From Tomitella gaofuii (GTDB taxonomy: Bacteria; Actinomycetota; Actinomycetes; Mycobacteriales; Mycobacteriaceae): a DNA stretch of 64,000 nt. Below are positions 1 to 7,368 of this stretch, piece after piece (the first letter of the stretch is position 1; each line of letters opens with the position of its first letter). The position numbers were made by a program, and so were the translations under genes. The stretch is from positions 3,796,954 through 3,860,953 of the forward strand of contig NZ_CP059900.1 in assembly GCF_014126825.1 (NCBI RefSeq), in the 5' to 3' direction. The notes under the pieces were generated by a model. The model was not told where the DNA came from. It saw only the letters and a list, made by a program, of their open reading frames with translations, and searched no databases.

Positions 1-709
1 CGGCGGCCCGCTCGTAGATGACCTGGGCCACGTCGGAAGAGCCGACGAACGACACCGCCTCGGTGTCCGGCGAATCGATGAGCCGCTGCGAGGCCTCGAC
101 GCCGCCGTGCACCACGTTGAGCACGCCGTCCGGGAGCCCGGCCTGCGAAAACAGCTCGGCGATGCGCACGCACACGCCCGGGTCCTGCTCGCTGGGCTTC
201 CACACGAACGTGTTGCCCGCGGCCAGCGCCACCGACATCATCATCAGGCCCATCATCGCCGGGAAGTTGAACGGCGTGATGCCCACGCACACGCCGAGCG
301 GGTGCAGGACGGACTTGGTGTCGATGCTGGGGCCCGTTTGCAGCGACGTGGCGCCCCGCAGCTGCGCCGGTCCGCCGCAGGCCAGCTCGATCGAGTCGAC
401 GGCGCGGGTCACCTCGCCGGCGGCGTCGTCGAGGGTCTTGCCGTGCTCTTCGGAGATGAGCGCGGCGAGCTCGTCGCGGTGCTCCAGCAGCAGGTCGCGC
501 GCCTTGAACAGCACGTGCACCCGGCGCGACTGCGGGGTCTGCGACCAGCCTTCGAACGCCTTGAGTCCGGAGGAGACGGCCGTGTCGATCGTGGCGGCGT
601 CCGCCATGGGAGCCGTGGCGACCGCGCTGTCGGTGGCCGGGTTCTCCACCTCGACCGCGCCGGTGCCGTCCACGGCTGTGCCGTTGATCCAGTGGGTGAT
701 GGTGCGCAT
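1..709 (-). CDS. mmsA: methylmalonate-semialdehyde dehydrogenase (CoA-acylating), N-terminal part
   Basis: Reading from 709 down, the protein begins MRTITHWINGTAVDG and runs off the window edge, so only about 236 N-terminal residues are present. The sequence matches the NAD-binding half of the aldehyde dehydrogenase superfamily in its MmsA branch, with GVCVGITPFNFPAMM, a WKPSEQDP segment and VSFVGSS in order. The family oxidises methylmalonate or malonate semialdehyde to propionyl- or acetyl-CoA in valine and inositol breakdown. The catalytic cysteine lies outside the window. An AAAGG sequence precedes the ATG at 709. It follows mmsB and the MFS gene on the same strand, about 100 bp after the transporter stop, which supports a shared catabolic unit. 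Confidence 0.9.
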   Translation of the reverse strand, partial: MRTITHWINGTAVDGTGAVEVENPATDSAVATAPMADAATIDTAVSSGLKAFEGWSQTPQSRRVHVLFKARDLLLEHRDELAALISEEHGKTLDDAAGEVTRAVDSIELACGGPAQLRGATSLQTGPSIDTKSVLHPLGVCVGITPFNFPAMMGLMMMSVALAAGNTFVWKPSEQDPGVCVRIAELFSQAGLPDGVLNVVHGGVEASQRLIDSPDTEAVSFVGSSDVAQVIYERAA

Positions 710-810
710 GGGTCATTGCCTTTCGTCGGGTTCCGGACCGCACGCGGTGCGCGCGGCCGGGGTACAGCGGGTTCGGTGGGTTGAGGGGTGTTCCGCGGGG
801 CGACCGCGCG

Positions 811-2202
811 TCAGGCCGGCGCTTCGGCGCGGGCGTTGTACTCGGCGTCGAGGTCGGCCAGCGACGATCCGCGCGTCTCCTTCATGAAGGCCACGGCGAT
901 CATCGAGATCACGCCCGCGAGCGCCATGTAGGCGGCGACGGGGATCCAGCTGTTGTAGGTGCGCAGCAGCCAGGTGGCGATCACCGGCGCCAACGACCCC
1001 GCGAAGATCGCCGTGACCTGCGCCCCCAGCGATACGCCGATGTAGCGCATGTGGGTGGGGAACATCTCCGCCATCAGCGCCGGCTGCGGCGCGTACATGA
1101 TGGCGTGGATGATGAGCCCAAGGGTGATGGCTCCGAGGATCAGCACATCGCTGCGCGTGTCCATCAGCGGGAAGGCGACGAACGCGTACACGGTCGCCAG
1201 CGCCGCGCCCACTCCGTAGACGGTCTTGCGGCCGGCCACGTCGGACAACCAGCCGAACACGAGGATCATCACCGCGTGCACGGCGTGCGAGATGAGCATC
1301 AGCAGCAGGATCGTCGACGTTTCGAGCCCCAGCCGCACGCTCAGGTACGTCAGCGAGAACGTCACCACGATGTAGTAGAGGATGTTCTCCACCACCCGGG
1401 CGCCCATGGCGGTGGCGACCTGCCGCGGGTAGGCCTTGCACACGCGGCGCACGGCGGCCCACGTGCTGGCGACCTGCTCGGTGTTCTGGGCGGCCTGCTT
1501 GTAGACGTCCGACTCCTCCACCCGGGTGCGGATGAACCAGCCGATGAGCACGATCACCGCGGACAGGAAGAACGCGATGCGCCAGCCCCACGAGAGGAAC
1601 TGGTCCTCGGGCATCGACGCGGACAGGATCAGGAGGGCGACGGTGGCGACGATGTTGCCGACGGGCGCTCCGAACTGCGGGAAGCTGGACCAGAAGCCGC
1701 GGCGGTCGTCCGGACTGTGCTCGGCGACGAGCAGCACCGCGCCGCCCCATTCGCCGCCGATGGCGATGCCCTGGATGAAGCGCATGACCACCAGGAGCAG
1801 CGGTGCGGCGATACCGATGGCCGCGTAGCTCGGAATGGCGCCGATGAGGAACGTCGAGACGCCGATCATCAGCAACGAGATCTGCAGCAGACGCTTGCGG
1901 CCCAGCTTGTCGCCGTAGTGCCCGAAGATCACCCCGCCGATGGGGCGCGCGACGAATCCGATCGCATAGGTGAGCAGCGCGGCGATGACCCCGTCGAGCT
2001 TGTTGCCGGACGAGTGGAAGAACACGTCGCCGAACACCAGCGCCGCCGCCATGCCGTACAGGAAGAACTCGTACCACTCGACGACGGTGCCGGCCATCGA
2101 GGCGGCGACGACGCGGCGGAAGCCCTTCGGCAACGAAGAGCGTGGCGCTGTGCCGTCCGGGCCGGGCATGCCGGAGTCCGTCGGCAGCGTCGGGGCGCTC
2201 AC
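811..2202 (-). CDS. MFS transporter, metabolite:H+ symporter (MHS/ShiA-like)
   Basis: This 463-aa integral membrane protein has about 12 hydrophobic segments. It opens with a soluble Pro/Ser-rich stretch and then VVEWYEFFLYG, the typical MHS-family first-helix motif. A GHYGDKLGRKR loop between helices 2 and 3 and the RFIQGIAIGGEWGGA segment are further MHS hallmarks. Family members import organic acids such as shikimate, ketoglutarate or benzoate with protons. The GTG start overlaps the mmsB stop by 4 nt, so translation is probably coupled. Its place between mmsB and mmsA suggests uptake of a branched-chain or 3-hydroxy acid; the substrate is inference. Confidence 0.85.
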   Translation of the reverse strand: MSAPTLPTDSGMPGPDGTAPRSSLPKGFRRVVAASMAGTVVEWYEFFLYGMAAALVFGDVFFHSSGNKLDGVIAALLTYAIGFVARPIGGVIFGHYGDKLGRKRLLQISLLMIGVSTFLIGAIPSYAAIGIAAPLLLVVMRFIQGIAIGGEWGGAVLLVAEHSPDDRRGFWSSFPQFGAPVGNIVATVALLILSASMPEDQFLSWGWRIAFFLSAVIVLIGWFIRTRVEESDVYKQAAQNTEQVASTWAAVRRVCKAYPRQVATAMGARVVENILYYIVVTFSLTYLSVRLGLETSTILLLMLISHAVHAVMILVFGWLSDVAGRKTVYGVGAALATVYAFVAFPLMDTRSDVLILGAITLGLIIHAIMYAPQPALMAEMFPTHMRYIGVSLGAQVTAIFAGSLAPVIATWLLRTYNSWIPVAAYMALAGVISMIAVAFMKETRGSSLADLDAEYNARAEAPA

Positions 2203-3098
2203 AGCGCGCCCGCCGTCGCCATCGCCGGCCGTGCGCCGAGCAGCCCCACCACGGCGGAGAAGTCGAGCCCGCCGTCGCCTCCGGCCATGAGCTCGTCGAG
2301 ACGGCTGCGGACCAGGCGCACCGCCGGCAGCTCCAGGCCCGCCTCGTCGGCCGCGTCGAGGGCGAGGCCGAGGTCCTTGTGCATGAGCTGCGCCGCGAAG
2401 CCGTCGCGGAAGCCCCGACTGGACGGTGCGGACTCCACCACTCCGTCGACCGGATAGTAGTTGCGCAGCACCCAGCTGTCACCGGTGCAGGTGGCGGCGA
2501 TCTCCACCAGCGCGGCGGGGTCCACCCCCAGCGTGCCCGCGAGCACCGCGGCCTCGCAGGTGCTCTGCATGTTGACCGCGAGCATGAGGTTGTTGAGCAG
2601 CTTCACCGACTGTCCCGCGCCCACCGGGCCGGCGTGGAACGTGCGCGCGCCCATCGCGCCGAACAGTGGGCCGGCGGCCGCGACCGCGTCGTCGGCCCCG
2701 CCGACCATGAAGGTCAGCGTCGCGTTCCGGGCGCCGGCGGTCCCGCCGGACACCGGGGCGTCGACGAACGTCCGGCCGGCGGCGGCGACGATATCCGAGG
2801 CGGCGCGGGTGTCGGCGACGGCGATCGTGGACGAGTCGACGACCAGCGAGCCGGGGCGGCTCGCCTCCAGCGCGCCCGACTCCGCCAGCACCGCACGGAC
2901 GTGCGCTCCGGCCGGCAGCATCGTGACGAGGACGTCCGCGTCGCGTGCGGCGTCCACGGCCGAGGCGGCCACGGGGATCCCGGCGTCGTCGCGTGCCGAT
3001 TCCGACAGGTCGAACCCGATCACGTCGAATCCGGCGGCATGCAGGTTCCGAGCCATCGGTGCACCCATGTGCCCCAGCCCGATCCATCCGATTCTCAT
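2199..3098 (-). CDS. mmsB: 3-hydroxyisobutyrate dehydrogenase
   Basis: The 299-aa protein begins MRIGWIGLGHMGAPMARNL, a Rossmann NAD-binding motif with the GLGHMG signature of beta-hydroxyacid dehydrogenases. The substrate-binding DAPVSGG is at about residues 113-119 and the catalytic-lysine segment GAGQSVKLLNN is near K166. It oxidises 3-hydroxyisobutyrate to methylmalonate semialdehyde, the substrate of MmsA two genes downstream. An upstream in-frame ATG at 3206 would add an Arg-rich stretch unlike the family. The start at 3098 is chosen because AAGGAGACG lies just before it and the protein begins with the Rossmann strand. It is first in a three-gene unit divergent from a LysR gene. Confidence 0.92.
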   Translation of the reverse strand: MRIGWIGLGHMGAPMARNLHAAGFDVIGFDLSESARDDAGIPVAASAVDAARDADVLVTMLPAGAHVRAVLAESGALEASRPGSLVVDSSTIAVADTRAASDIVAAAGRTFVDAPVSGGTAGARNATLTFMVGGADDAVAAAGPLFGAMGARTFHAGPVGAGQSVKLLNNLMLAVNMQSTCEAAVLAGTLGVDPAALVEIAATCTGDSWVLRNYYPVDGVVESAPSSRGFRDGFAAQLMHKDLGLALDAADEAGLELPAVRLVRSRLDELMAGGDGGLDFSAVVGLLGARPAMATAGAL

Positions 3099-3200
3099 TG
3101 CGCGTCTCCTTCGCCTCCGACCGGCGTGTCCCGTACCGGCGATGCCTCCAGAGTGCATGACCTGCGTCACAGCGAAAATAGCCAGATCGGTAGAGTTGGT

Positions 3201-3214
3201 GTGCACATATGCAC
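3201..3214. promoter_or_regulatory. inverted repeat in the mmsB/lysR intergenic region
   Basis: The arms GTGCA and TGCAC are separated by CATA. The site sits just after a TAGAGT hexamer (3191-3196), a possible -10 for the LysR gene, and 25 nt before its start. LysR proteins usually bind such sites between divergent genes. Its use as the autoregulatory operator is inference. Confidence 0.45.
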
Positions 3215-3238
3215 AGCGGTCCTGGCAGGAGTTTCCTT

Positions 3239-4138
3239 ATGCGTGCTGATGATCTCGTCGTCCTGCTCGAAATCGCACGATGTGGTTCGCTCGTGGGCGC
3301 GGCCTCGGCGCTGGAGCTCAACCACGCGACGGTGTCGCGGCGCGTCTCCGCGCTCGAGGCCGAACTCCGCGCCCCCGTTCTCGTCCGGAACGTCAAGGGC
3401 TGCGAACCGACCGAACTGGGCTACCGGCTCCTCGAGTCGTGCGAGAAGATCGAGTCCGCGCTGACGGAGGTCTCCGCCCTGGCCGCGGCCGGGCCACAGG
3501 ACAGGGCGCTGTCCGGGCTCGTCCGCATCGCCACCACATACGCGTTCGGCAGCTACTTCGTCGCCCCGCTGCTGGCCCGCCTGCACCGGGAGAATCCCGA
3601 GCTGACCGTGGAGATCGTCACCTCCACCCGCCTGACGCCCTACAACACCGGGTGGGACATCGAGATCGGGGTGGGCGACCCCGTCGCCAGCAGACCCGGA
3701 GCGGAGAAGCTGACCGACTACGCGCTGGGCCTGTACGCGCATGTGGACTACCTGGCCGAGCGGGGCATGCCCGGCGACGTCGACGACCTCGCCGACCATT
3801 CGCTGATCTACTACGTCGAGTCGCTGCTGCGGGTCCAGGACCTCGACGTGCTCGAACACCTGGTGCACAAGCACCGCGTCCGCGTCGGATCCACCAGTGT
3901 CCACGCCCAGCTCGCCGCCACGCTCGCCGGCGGGGGGATCGGACTGCTGCCCGCGTTCATGGCGGAGAAGGAACCGGAGCTGCGCCGCGTGCTATGGCCG
4001 CAGGTGTCGTTCACGCTCGCGTTCTCGGTGTGCCTGGCGCCGCGACGCCTGCGACGTCCCGCAGCGACGCCGGTTCTCCAGGCCATCCGCGCCCTCGTCG
4101 CCGAGCACAGCGCCGAACTGGTTCCTCAGGTGGCGTGA
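3239..4138 (+). CDS. LysR-family transcriptional regulator
   Basis: The 299-aa protein has an N-terminal winged helix-turn-helix (DLVVLLEIARCGSLVGAASA followed by NHATVSRRVSALE, residues about 3-45). A periplasmic-binding-like effector domain follows from about residue 90. The start at 3239 is preferred over the ATG at 3209 because AGGAG lies 7 nt upstream (3227-3231) and the HTH then begins at residue 3. It is transcribed away from mmsB, the classical arrangement for a LysR activator of the adjacent catabolic operon. The effector, perhaps a valine-pathway intermediate, is not shown by the sequence. Confidence 0.87.
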   Translation: MRADDLVVLLEIARCGSLVGAASALELNHATVSRRVSALEAELRAPVLVRNVKGCEPTELGYRLLESCEKIESALTEVSALAAAGPQDRALSGLVRIATTYAFGSYFVAPLLARLHRENPELTVEIVTSTRLTPYNTGWDIEIGVGDPVASRPGAEKLTDYALGLYAHVDYLAERGMPGDVDDLADHSLIYYVESLLRVQDLDVLEHLVHKHRVRVGSTSVHAQLAATLAGGGIGLLPAFMAEKEPELRRVLWPQVSFTLAFSVCLAPRRLRRPAATPVLQAIRALVAEHSAELVPQVA

Positions 4139-4147
4139 TCCCCCATT

Positions 4148-4193
4148 CGGTGGAACCGCGCATTCCCCCGCCGGATCCTCCCGCCACGGGACA
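4148..4193 (+). promoter_or_regulatory. conserved upstream box, copy 1
   Basis: A block starting CGGTGGA and ending ATTCCCCC (4148-4169) is followed 40 nt from its start by GGGACA (4188-4193). Both blocks recur with the same 40-nt offset at 9271-9316, upstream of a paralogous gene. GGAA and TTCC inside the first block form an inverted repeat. This looks like a shared promoter or activator site; the cognate factor is unknown. Confidence 0.55.
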
Positions 4194-4212
4194 GACCCGG
4201 CTCTGATTTCGA

Positions 4213-4269
4213 GGGACTGTGGGTGCATCGCCGGATCACACCGGCGATGCAGACGAAACACACAGTCCC
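4213..4269 (+). ncRNA. nested-hairpin 5' leader, copy 1
   Basis: The outer stem pairs 4213-4221 (GGGACTGTG) with 4261-4269 (CACAGTCCC), 9 perfect pairs. Inside it, 4224-4234 pairs with 4241-4251, 11 perfect pairs closing the six-base loop ATCACA. The 3' arm ends 5 nt before the AGGAG ribosome binding site. An equivalent fold at 9335-9391, with a compensatory pair change, precedes the paralogous gene. This supports a structured leader RNA rather than chance. A DNA-level operator is the alternative. It resembles no riboswitch class I can name. Confidence 0.6.
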
Positions 4270-4284
4270 GCAATAGGAGTCATC

Positions 4285-4797
4285 ATGAATATCCGCAGCG
4301 CGATCTCCGCAGGAATCCTCACGGTCACTGCCGCCGCCGCCATCGGCGTCTCGGCCGCCACGGGGGCCTCCGCCACGCCGCCGCCCGCGATCCCGGTGGG
4401 GTCGCTGTGCATCACGCCCGATGGTTCGCTGTGCGTGCAGCCCGCGCCGGCCGAGGCGACGATCACCACGGTGGTCACCAACAACACCGACGCGACGATG
4501 TACTTCACCGGCGGCCACGCCCCCGACGGGCACTGGGTCGACGGCCCCTCGCACACCATCGCCCCGCACACGTCGCAGACCGTGCGCGTGGCGAGCGACG
4601 CCGGCCCCGGCGTGGGCGTGTACCTCGACTACCACCTGTCCGCCTGGTGGGGGAACGTCGGCGATGTGACGATCGCGGTGAACAACTACCACGCGCAGAC
4701 GAACACCGACGGATCCGCCGCGAGCCCGGGCGTGCGCCTGGACCCGCACTTCGTGCACGGTTCGCCCGATGCGCGGTACATCTTCGCGGTGAGCTGA
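4285..4797 (+). CDS. secreted 170-aa protein, paralogue A, unknown function
   Basis: The protein starts MNIRSAISAGILTVTAAAAI, a Sec signal peptide with an Ala-rich core and likely cleavage after ASA near residue 31. The mature part is about 140 residues, rich in Thr, Asn, His and Tyr, and predicted mostly beta strand. It includes VVTNNTDATMYFTGG and GVYLDYHLS. It is the same length as the protein at 9402-9914 and aligns through NxT..(M/L)Y, IxPHxx, V(Y/N)LDYxLS and a Q-x-N-x-N/T stretch, so the two are paralogues. The beta-sandwich look weakly recalls aegerolysin/crystal-protein folds, which I cannot confirm. AGGAG at 4275-4279 sets the start at 4285. It lies alone, between LysR and arsC. Confidence 0.8.
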   Translation: MNIRSAISAGILTVTAAAAIGVSAATGASATPPPAIPVGSLCITPDGSLCVQPAPAEATITTVVTNNTDATMYFTGGHAPDGHWVDGPSHTIAPHTSQTVRVASDAGPGVGVYLDYHLSAWWGNVGDVTIAVNNYHAQTNTDGSAASPGVRLDPHFVHGSPDARYIFAVS

Positions 4798-4833
4798 CCA
4801 TTCCGGGTGCGCAGGCCGGCCGGCGTCGGCCGT

Positions 4834-5268
4834 TCAGCCGGCGTCGGCGGGCGCCGCGCGGGGCGTGCCCGGTGCAAGTTCGTCGATCAGCGCCTCGACC
4901 TTCTCCCGGATCCGGTCGCGGATGGGCCGCACGGCCTCGATTCCGCGGCCGGCCGGGTCGTCGAGCGCCCAGTCGCGGTAGCTGATCCCCGGGAACACCG
5001 GGCACGTGTCCCCGCATCCCATGGTGATGACGACGGTCGACGTTTCGACGGCGTCCGCGGTGAGTATCCGCGGGCTGCGGCTCGCGATGTCGATGCCCAC
5101 CTCCGCCATGGCCTCGACCGCGGCCGGGTTCACCGCGTCGGCGGGCGCGGTGCCGGCCGAGCGGACCTCGATCCGGTCCCCGGCGAGCGCGGAGAGGTAG
5201 GCGGCCGCCATCTGCGACCGTCCGGCGTTGTGCACGCACACGAACAGCACGCTGGGCATGGAGGGCAT
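4834..5268 (-). CDS. arsC: arsenate reductase, low-molecular-weight phosphatase type
   Basis: The 144-aa protein carries the CX5R P-loop CVHNAGRS (C11-R17) near its N terminus, a second cysteine pair in MGCGDTCP (C85 and C89), and the general-acid segment LDDPAG. This three-cysteine layout is that of thioredoxin- or mycothiol-coupled ArsC, which reduces arsenate to arsenite through a disulfide relay in the cytoplasm. AAAGGA precedes the ATG at 5268; a second ATG lies three codons in. It is the last gene of arsR-acr3-arsC on the minus strand, 58 bp after acr3. An actinobacterial host makes mycothiol a plausible reductant (inference). Confidence 0.92.
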   Translation of the reverse strand: MPSMPSVLFVCVHNAGRSQMAAAYLSALAGDRIEVRSAGTAPADAVNPAAVEAMAEVGIDIASRSPRILTADAVETSTVVITMGCGDTCPVFPGISYRDWALDDPAGRGIEAVRPIRDRIREKVEALIDELAPGTPRAAPADAG

Positions 5269-5326
5269 GGGGTTCCTTTCGAGGACACGATGGAAGTGCG
5301 GACCGCGGCGCGTCCGGCACGCGATG

Positions 5327-6427
5327 TCACGCCGGCGGCGCTGACGACTCCTCCGCCACCCGTTCCGACGCGAAGCGCCTGCGCAGCCGCAACGACAGGT
5401 AGGCCAGCCCGACGAGGATCGGAACCTCGATCAGCGGGCCGACCACGCCCGCCAGCGCCTGCCCGGAGGCCACGCCGAAGGTGCCGATCGCCACGGCGAT
5501 GGCCAGCTCGAAGTTGTTGCCCGCGGCGGTCATCGCCATCGCGACGGTCCGCTTGTAACCCAGGCCCAGCGCCGCGCCGGTGCCGAAGCCGGCGCCCCAC
5601 ATGATCGCGAAGTACAGCAGCAGCGGCAGCGCGATGCGCACCACGTCGAGCGGACGGGAGGTGATCTGTTCGCCCTGCATCGCGAACAGGATCACGATCG
5701 TGAACAGCAGCCCGTACAGCGCCCACGGGCCGATCCGCGGCAGGAACGTCTCCTCGTACCACTGACGCCCCTTGGCCCGCTCGCCCAGGCGGCGGGTGAG
5801 GAAGCCGGCGACCAGCGGGATTCCCAGGAAGATCAGCACCGATTTGGCGATCTGCCAGGGCGACGCGTCGATGCTCGTCTGCTCGAGCCCCAGCCAGCCC
5901 GGCAGCACGGACAGGTAGAACCAGCCGAGGACGGCGAACATGATCACCTGGAACACCGAGTTGATCGCCACCAGCACGGCCGTGGCCTCCCGGTCGCCGC
6001 AGGCCAGGTCGTTCCAGACGACCACCATGGCGATGCACCGCGCCAGTCCGACGATGATGAGGCCGGTGCGGTATTCGGGCAGGTCCGGAAGCAGCGTCCA
6101 CGCCAGGGTGAACATCACCGCCGGCCCGACGACCCAGTTGAGCAGTAGGGAGCTGATCATGAGCCTGCGGTCGCCGGCGATCGCGCCCACGCGGTCGTAG
6201 CGCACCTTCGCCAGCACCGGGTACATCATGATCAGGAGGCCCAGGGCGATCGGCACCGACACCCCGTCGACCTGCACGGCGTCGAGCGTGGTGTCCAGCC
6301 CCTCGAAGACGGCGCCGAGCCCCAGCCCGGCCGCCATGGCCAGTCCGATCCACACCGGCAGGAACCGGTCGAGGAACGACAGCTTCTGCGCGTGCTGCGG
6401 TGCGGGCGCGGAGGTGTCCACGCTCAT
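5327..6427 (-). CDS. acr3: arsenite efflux transporter, ACR3 family
   Basis: The 366-aa membrane protein has about ten hydrophobic helices after a short cytosolic N terminus (MSVDTSAPAPQHAQKLSFLD). Family hallmarks are GLARCIAMVVVWNDLACGD with the conserved helix-4 cysteine, and AAGNNFELAIAVAI in helix 9. ACR3 exports arsenite in exchange for protons. The ATG at 6427 overlaps the arsR stop by 4 nt, so the two are translationally coupled. A longer upstream reading frame exists but lies entirely inside arsR and is rejected. ArsC downstream supplies arsenite from arsenate. Confidence 0.95.
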   Translation of the reverse strand: MSVDTSAPAPQHAQKLSFLDRFLPVWIGLAMAAGLGLGAVFEGLDTTLDAVQVDGVSVPIALGLLIMMYPVLAKVRYDRVGAIAGDRRLMISSLLLNWVVGPAVMFTLAWTLLPDLPEYRTGLIIVGLARCIAMVVVWNDLACGDREATAVLVAINSVFQVIMFAVLGWFYLSVLPGWLGLEQTSIDASPWQIAKSVLIFLGIPLVAGFLTRRLGERAKGRQWYEETFLPRIGPWALYGLLFTIVILFAMQGEQITSRPLDVVRIALPLLLYFAIMWGAGFGTGAALGLGYKRTVAMAMTAAGNNFELAIAVAIGTFGVASGQALAGVVGPLIEVPILVGLAYLSLRLRRRFASERVAEESSAPPA

Positions 6428-6852
6428 GCCGGCACCGCCGTCGCGTCGGCCGCCTGTGCACGGGGCGATTGTGCACCGGCCGGCTCGGCGCTGTCCGCCG
6501 GCCCGACGGGCCGGGTGAACAGGGTGGCGAGCCGGTCGGTCGCTTCCGGAAGCAGCCAGTAGTACACCCAGGTCCCCCGGCGCTCCGAGCCGATCAGCCC
6601 GGCCTGCCGCAGCTGCTTGAGGTGGTGCGAGATCGTCGGCTGCGTCAGGTCGAAGGCCGGCGTCAGGTCGCATACGCACACCTCGCCGCCGTCACGCGAG
6701 GCGATCATCGACAGCAGGCGCAGGCGTACCGGGTCGCCCAGCGCCTTGAACACCCGCGACAGTTCGACGGCCTCGTCGGCCCCCACCGGCGCGACGAGCA
6801 ATCCGCCGCAGCACCCGCCCGCGTCCCCACGCACGTCCACTTGATTCGACAT
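6424..6852 (-). CDS. arsR: arsenic-responsive repressor ArsR
   Basis: The 142-aa protein is a winged-helix ArsR/SmtB regulator: FKALGDPVRLRLLSMI, then LTQPTISHHLKQLRQAGLI as recognition region, then a beta wing. It has an N-terminal vicinal pair C14-C15 and C59/C61 in EVCVCDL just before the HTH. That recalls the Corynebacterium glutamicum ArsR layout, where N-terminal cysteines and one near the DNA-binding helix bind As(III). A Pro/Ala-rich tail follows residue 118. It heads arsR-acr3-arsC and is divergent from arsI. It should repress both directions until arsenite binds. Confidence 0.93.
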   Translation of the reverse strand: MSNQVDVRGDAGGCCGGLLVAPVGADEAVELSRVFKALGDPVRLRLLSMIASRDGGEVCVCDLTPAFDLTQPTISHHLKQLRQAGLIGSERRGTWVYYWLLPEATDRLATLFTRPVGPADSAEPAGAQSPRAQAADATAVPA

Positions 6853-6862
6853 AGCTCTATGT
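6849..6862. promoter_or_regulatory. palindrome over the arsR start codon
   Basis: ACATAG and CTATGT are separated by CT, and the site covers the arsR initiation codon. It lies next to the arsI -35 hexamer. It could be a second ArsR contact site, but nothing beyond symmetry and position supports this. Confidence 0.35.
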
Positions 6863-6898
6863 TGACAGGTTTCGATTCAAGGTGCAATCTTGCATCGA
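6862..6898 (+). promoter_or_regulatory. arsI promoter with overlapping ArsR-type operator
   Basis: TTGACA (6862-6867) and CAATCT (6885-6890) are 17 nt apart and form a good sigma-A-like promoter reading into arsI. A 27-bp imperfect palindrome covers the -10: arms 6872-6881 and 6889-6898 match at 9 of 10 positions around a 7-nt spacer. Its position over the promoter fits repression by ArsR. The protein-DNA contact is inference. Confidence 0.65.
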
Positions 6899-6928
6899 CA
6901 GCCATCGAATCACGAATCGGAGGACACC

Positions 6929-7357
6929 ATGTCCCGTGTGCAGCTCGCGCTCAACGTCGCCGACCTGGAAGGCTCGATCGCGTTCTATTCCGCCCTGTTC
7001 GGCGTGGCGCCCGCCAAGCGACGCCCCGGCTACGCCAACTTCGCGATCGTGGAGCCGCCGCTCAAGCTCGTCCTCATCGAGGGCGAGGCCGGCCAGTCCA
7101 CGCGGCTGGACCACCTGGGCGTCGAGGTGGAATCCGCCGACGCGGTCACCGCCGCCACCACACGGTTCACCGACGCCGGCCTGGCGACCTTCGAGGAGAA
7201 CGACACCACGTGCTGCTACGCGGTGCAGGACAAGGTCTGGGTCCATGGCCCCGGCGCCGAGCCCTGGGAGGTCTACGTCGTCAAGAGCGACGCGGACGCG
7301 ATGGGCGACTCCCCCGCGCTCAGCGGCGCTTGCTGTTCATCGGGCAGCGAGGACTGA
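6929..7357 (+). CDS. arsI: ArsI/CadI-type vicinal-oxygen-chelate protein (C-As lyase family)
   Basis: The 142-aa protein is a single VOC/glyoxalase fold beginning MSRVQLALNVADLEGSIAFY. Putative metal ligands are Q5, H62 and E114. The vicinal C95-C96 in DTTCCYAVQDKVWV is the arsenic-binding pair of ArsI enzymes, which cleave the C-As bond of methylarsenite with Fe(II) and oxygen. A second CC pair lies in the tail (C135-C136). M. tuberculosis CadI belongs to the same family, so a metal-binding role is the alternative. GGAGG at 6919-6923 fixes the start, excluding an in-frame ATG at 6890. The gene is divergent from arsR. Confidence 0.85.
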   Translation: MSRVQLALNVADLEGSIAFYSALFGVAPAKRRPGYANFAIVEPPLKLVLIEGEAGQSTRLDHLGVEVESADAVTAATTRFTDAGLATFEENDTTCCYAVQDKVWVHGPGAEPWEVYVVKSDADAMGDSPALSGACCSSGSED

Positions 7358-7368
7358 CCCCGCCGGCA

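Noticed and set aside
4213-4269. Cyclic-di-AMP (ydaO) or another known riboswitch as the identity of the leader
   Set aside because: Known ydaO elements are more than 100 nt with different conserved blocks; the length and motifs here do not fit.
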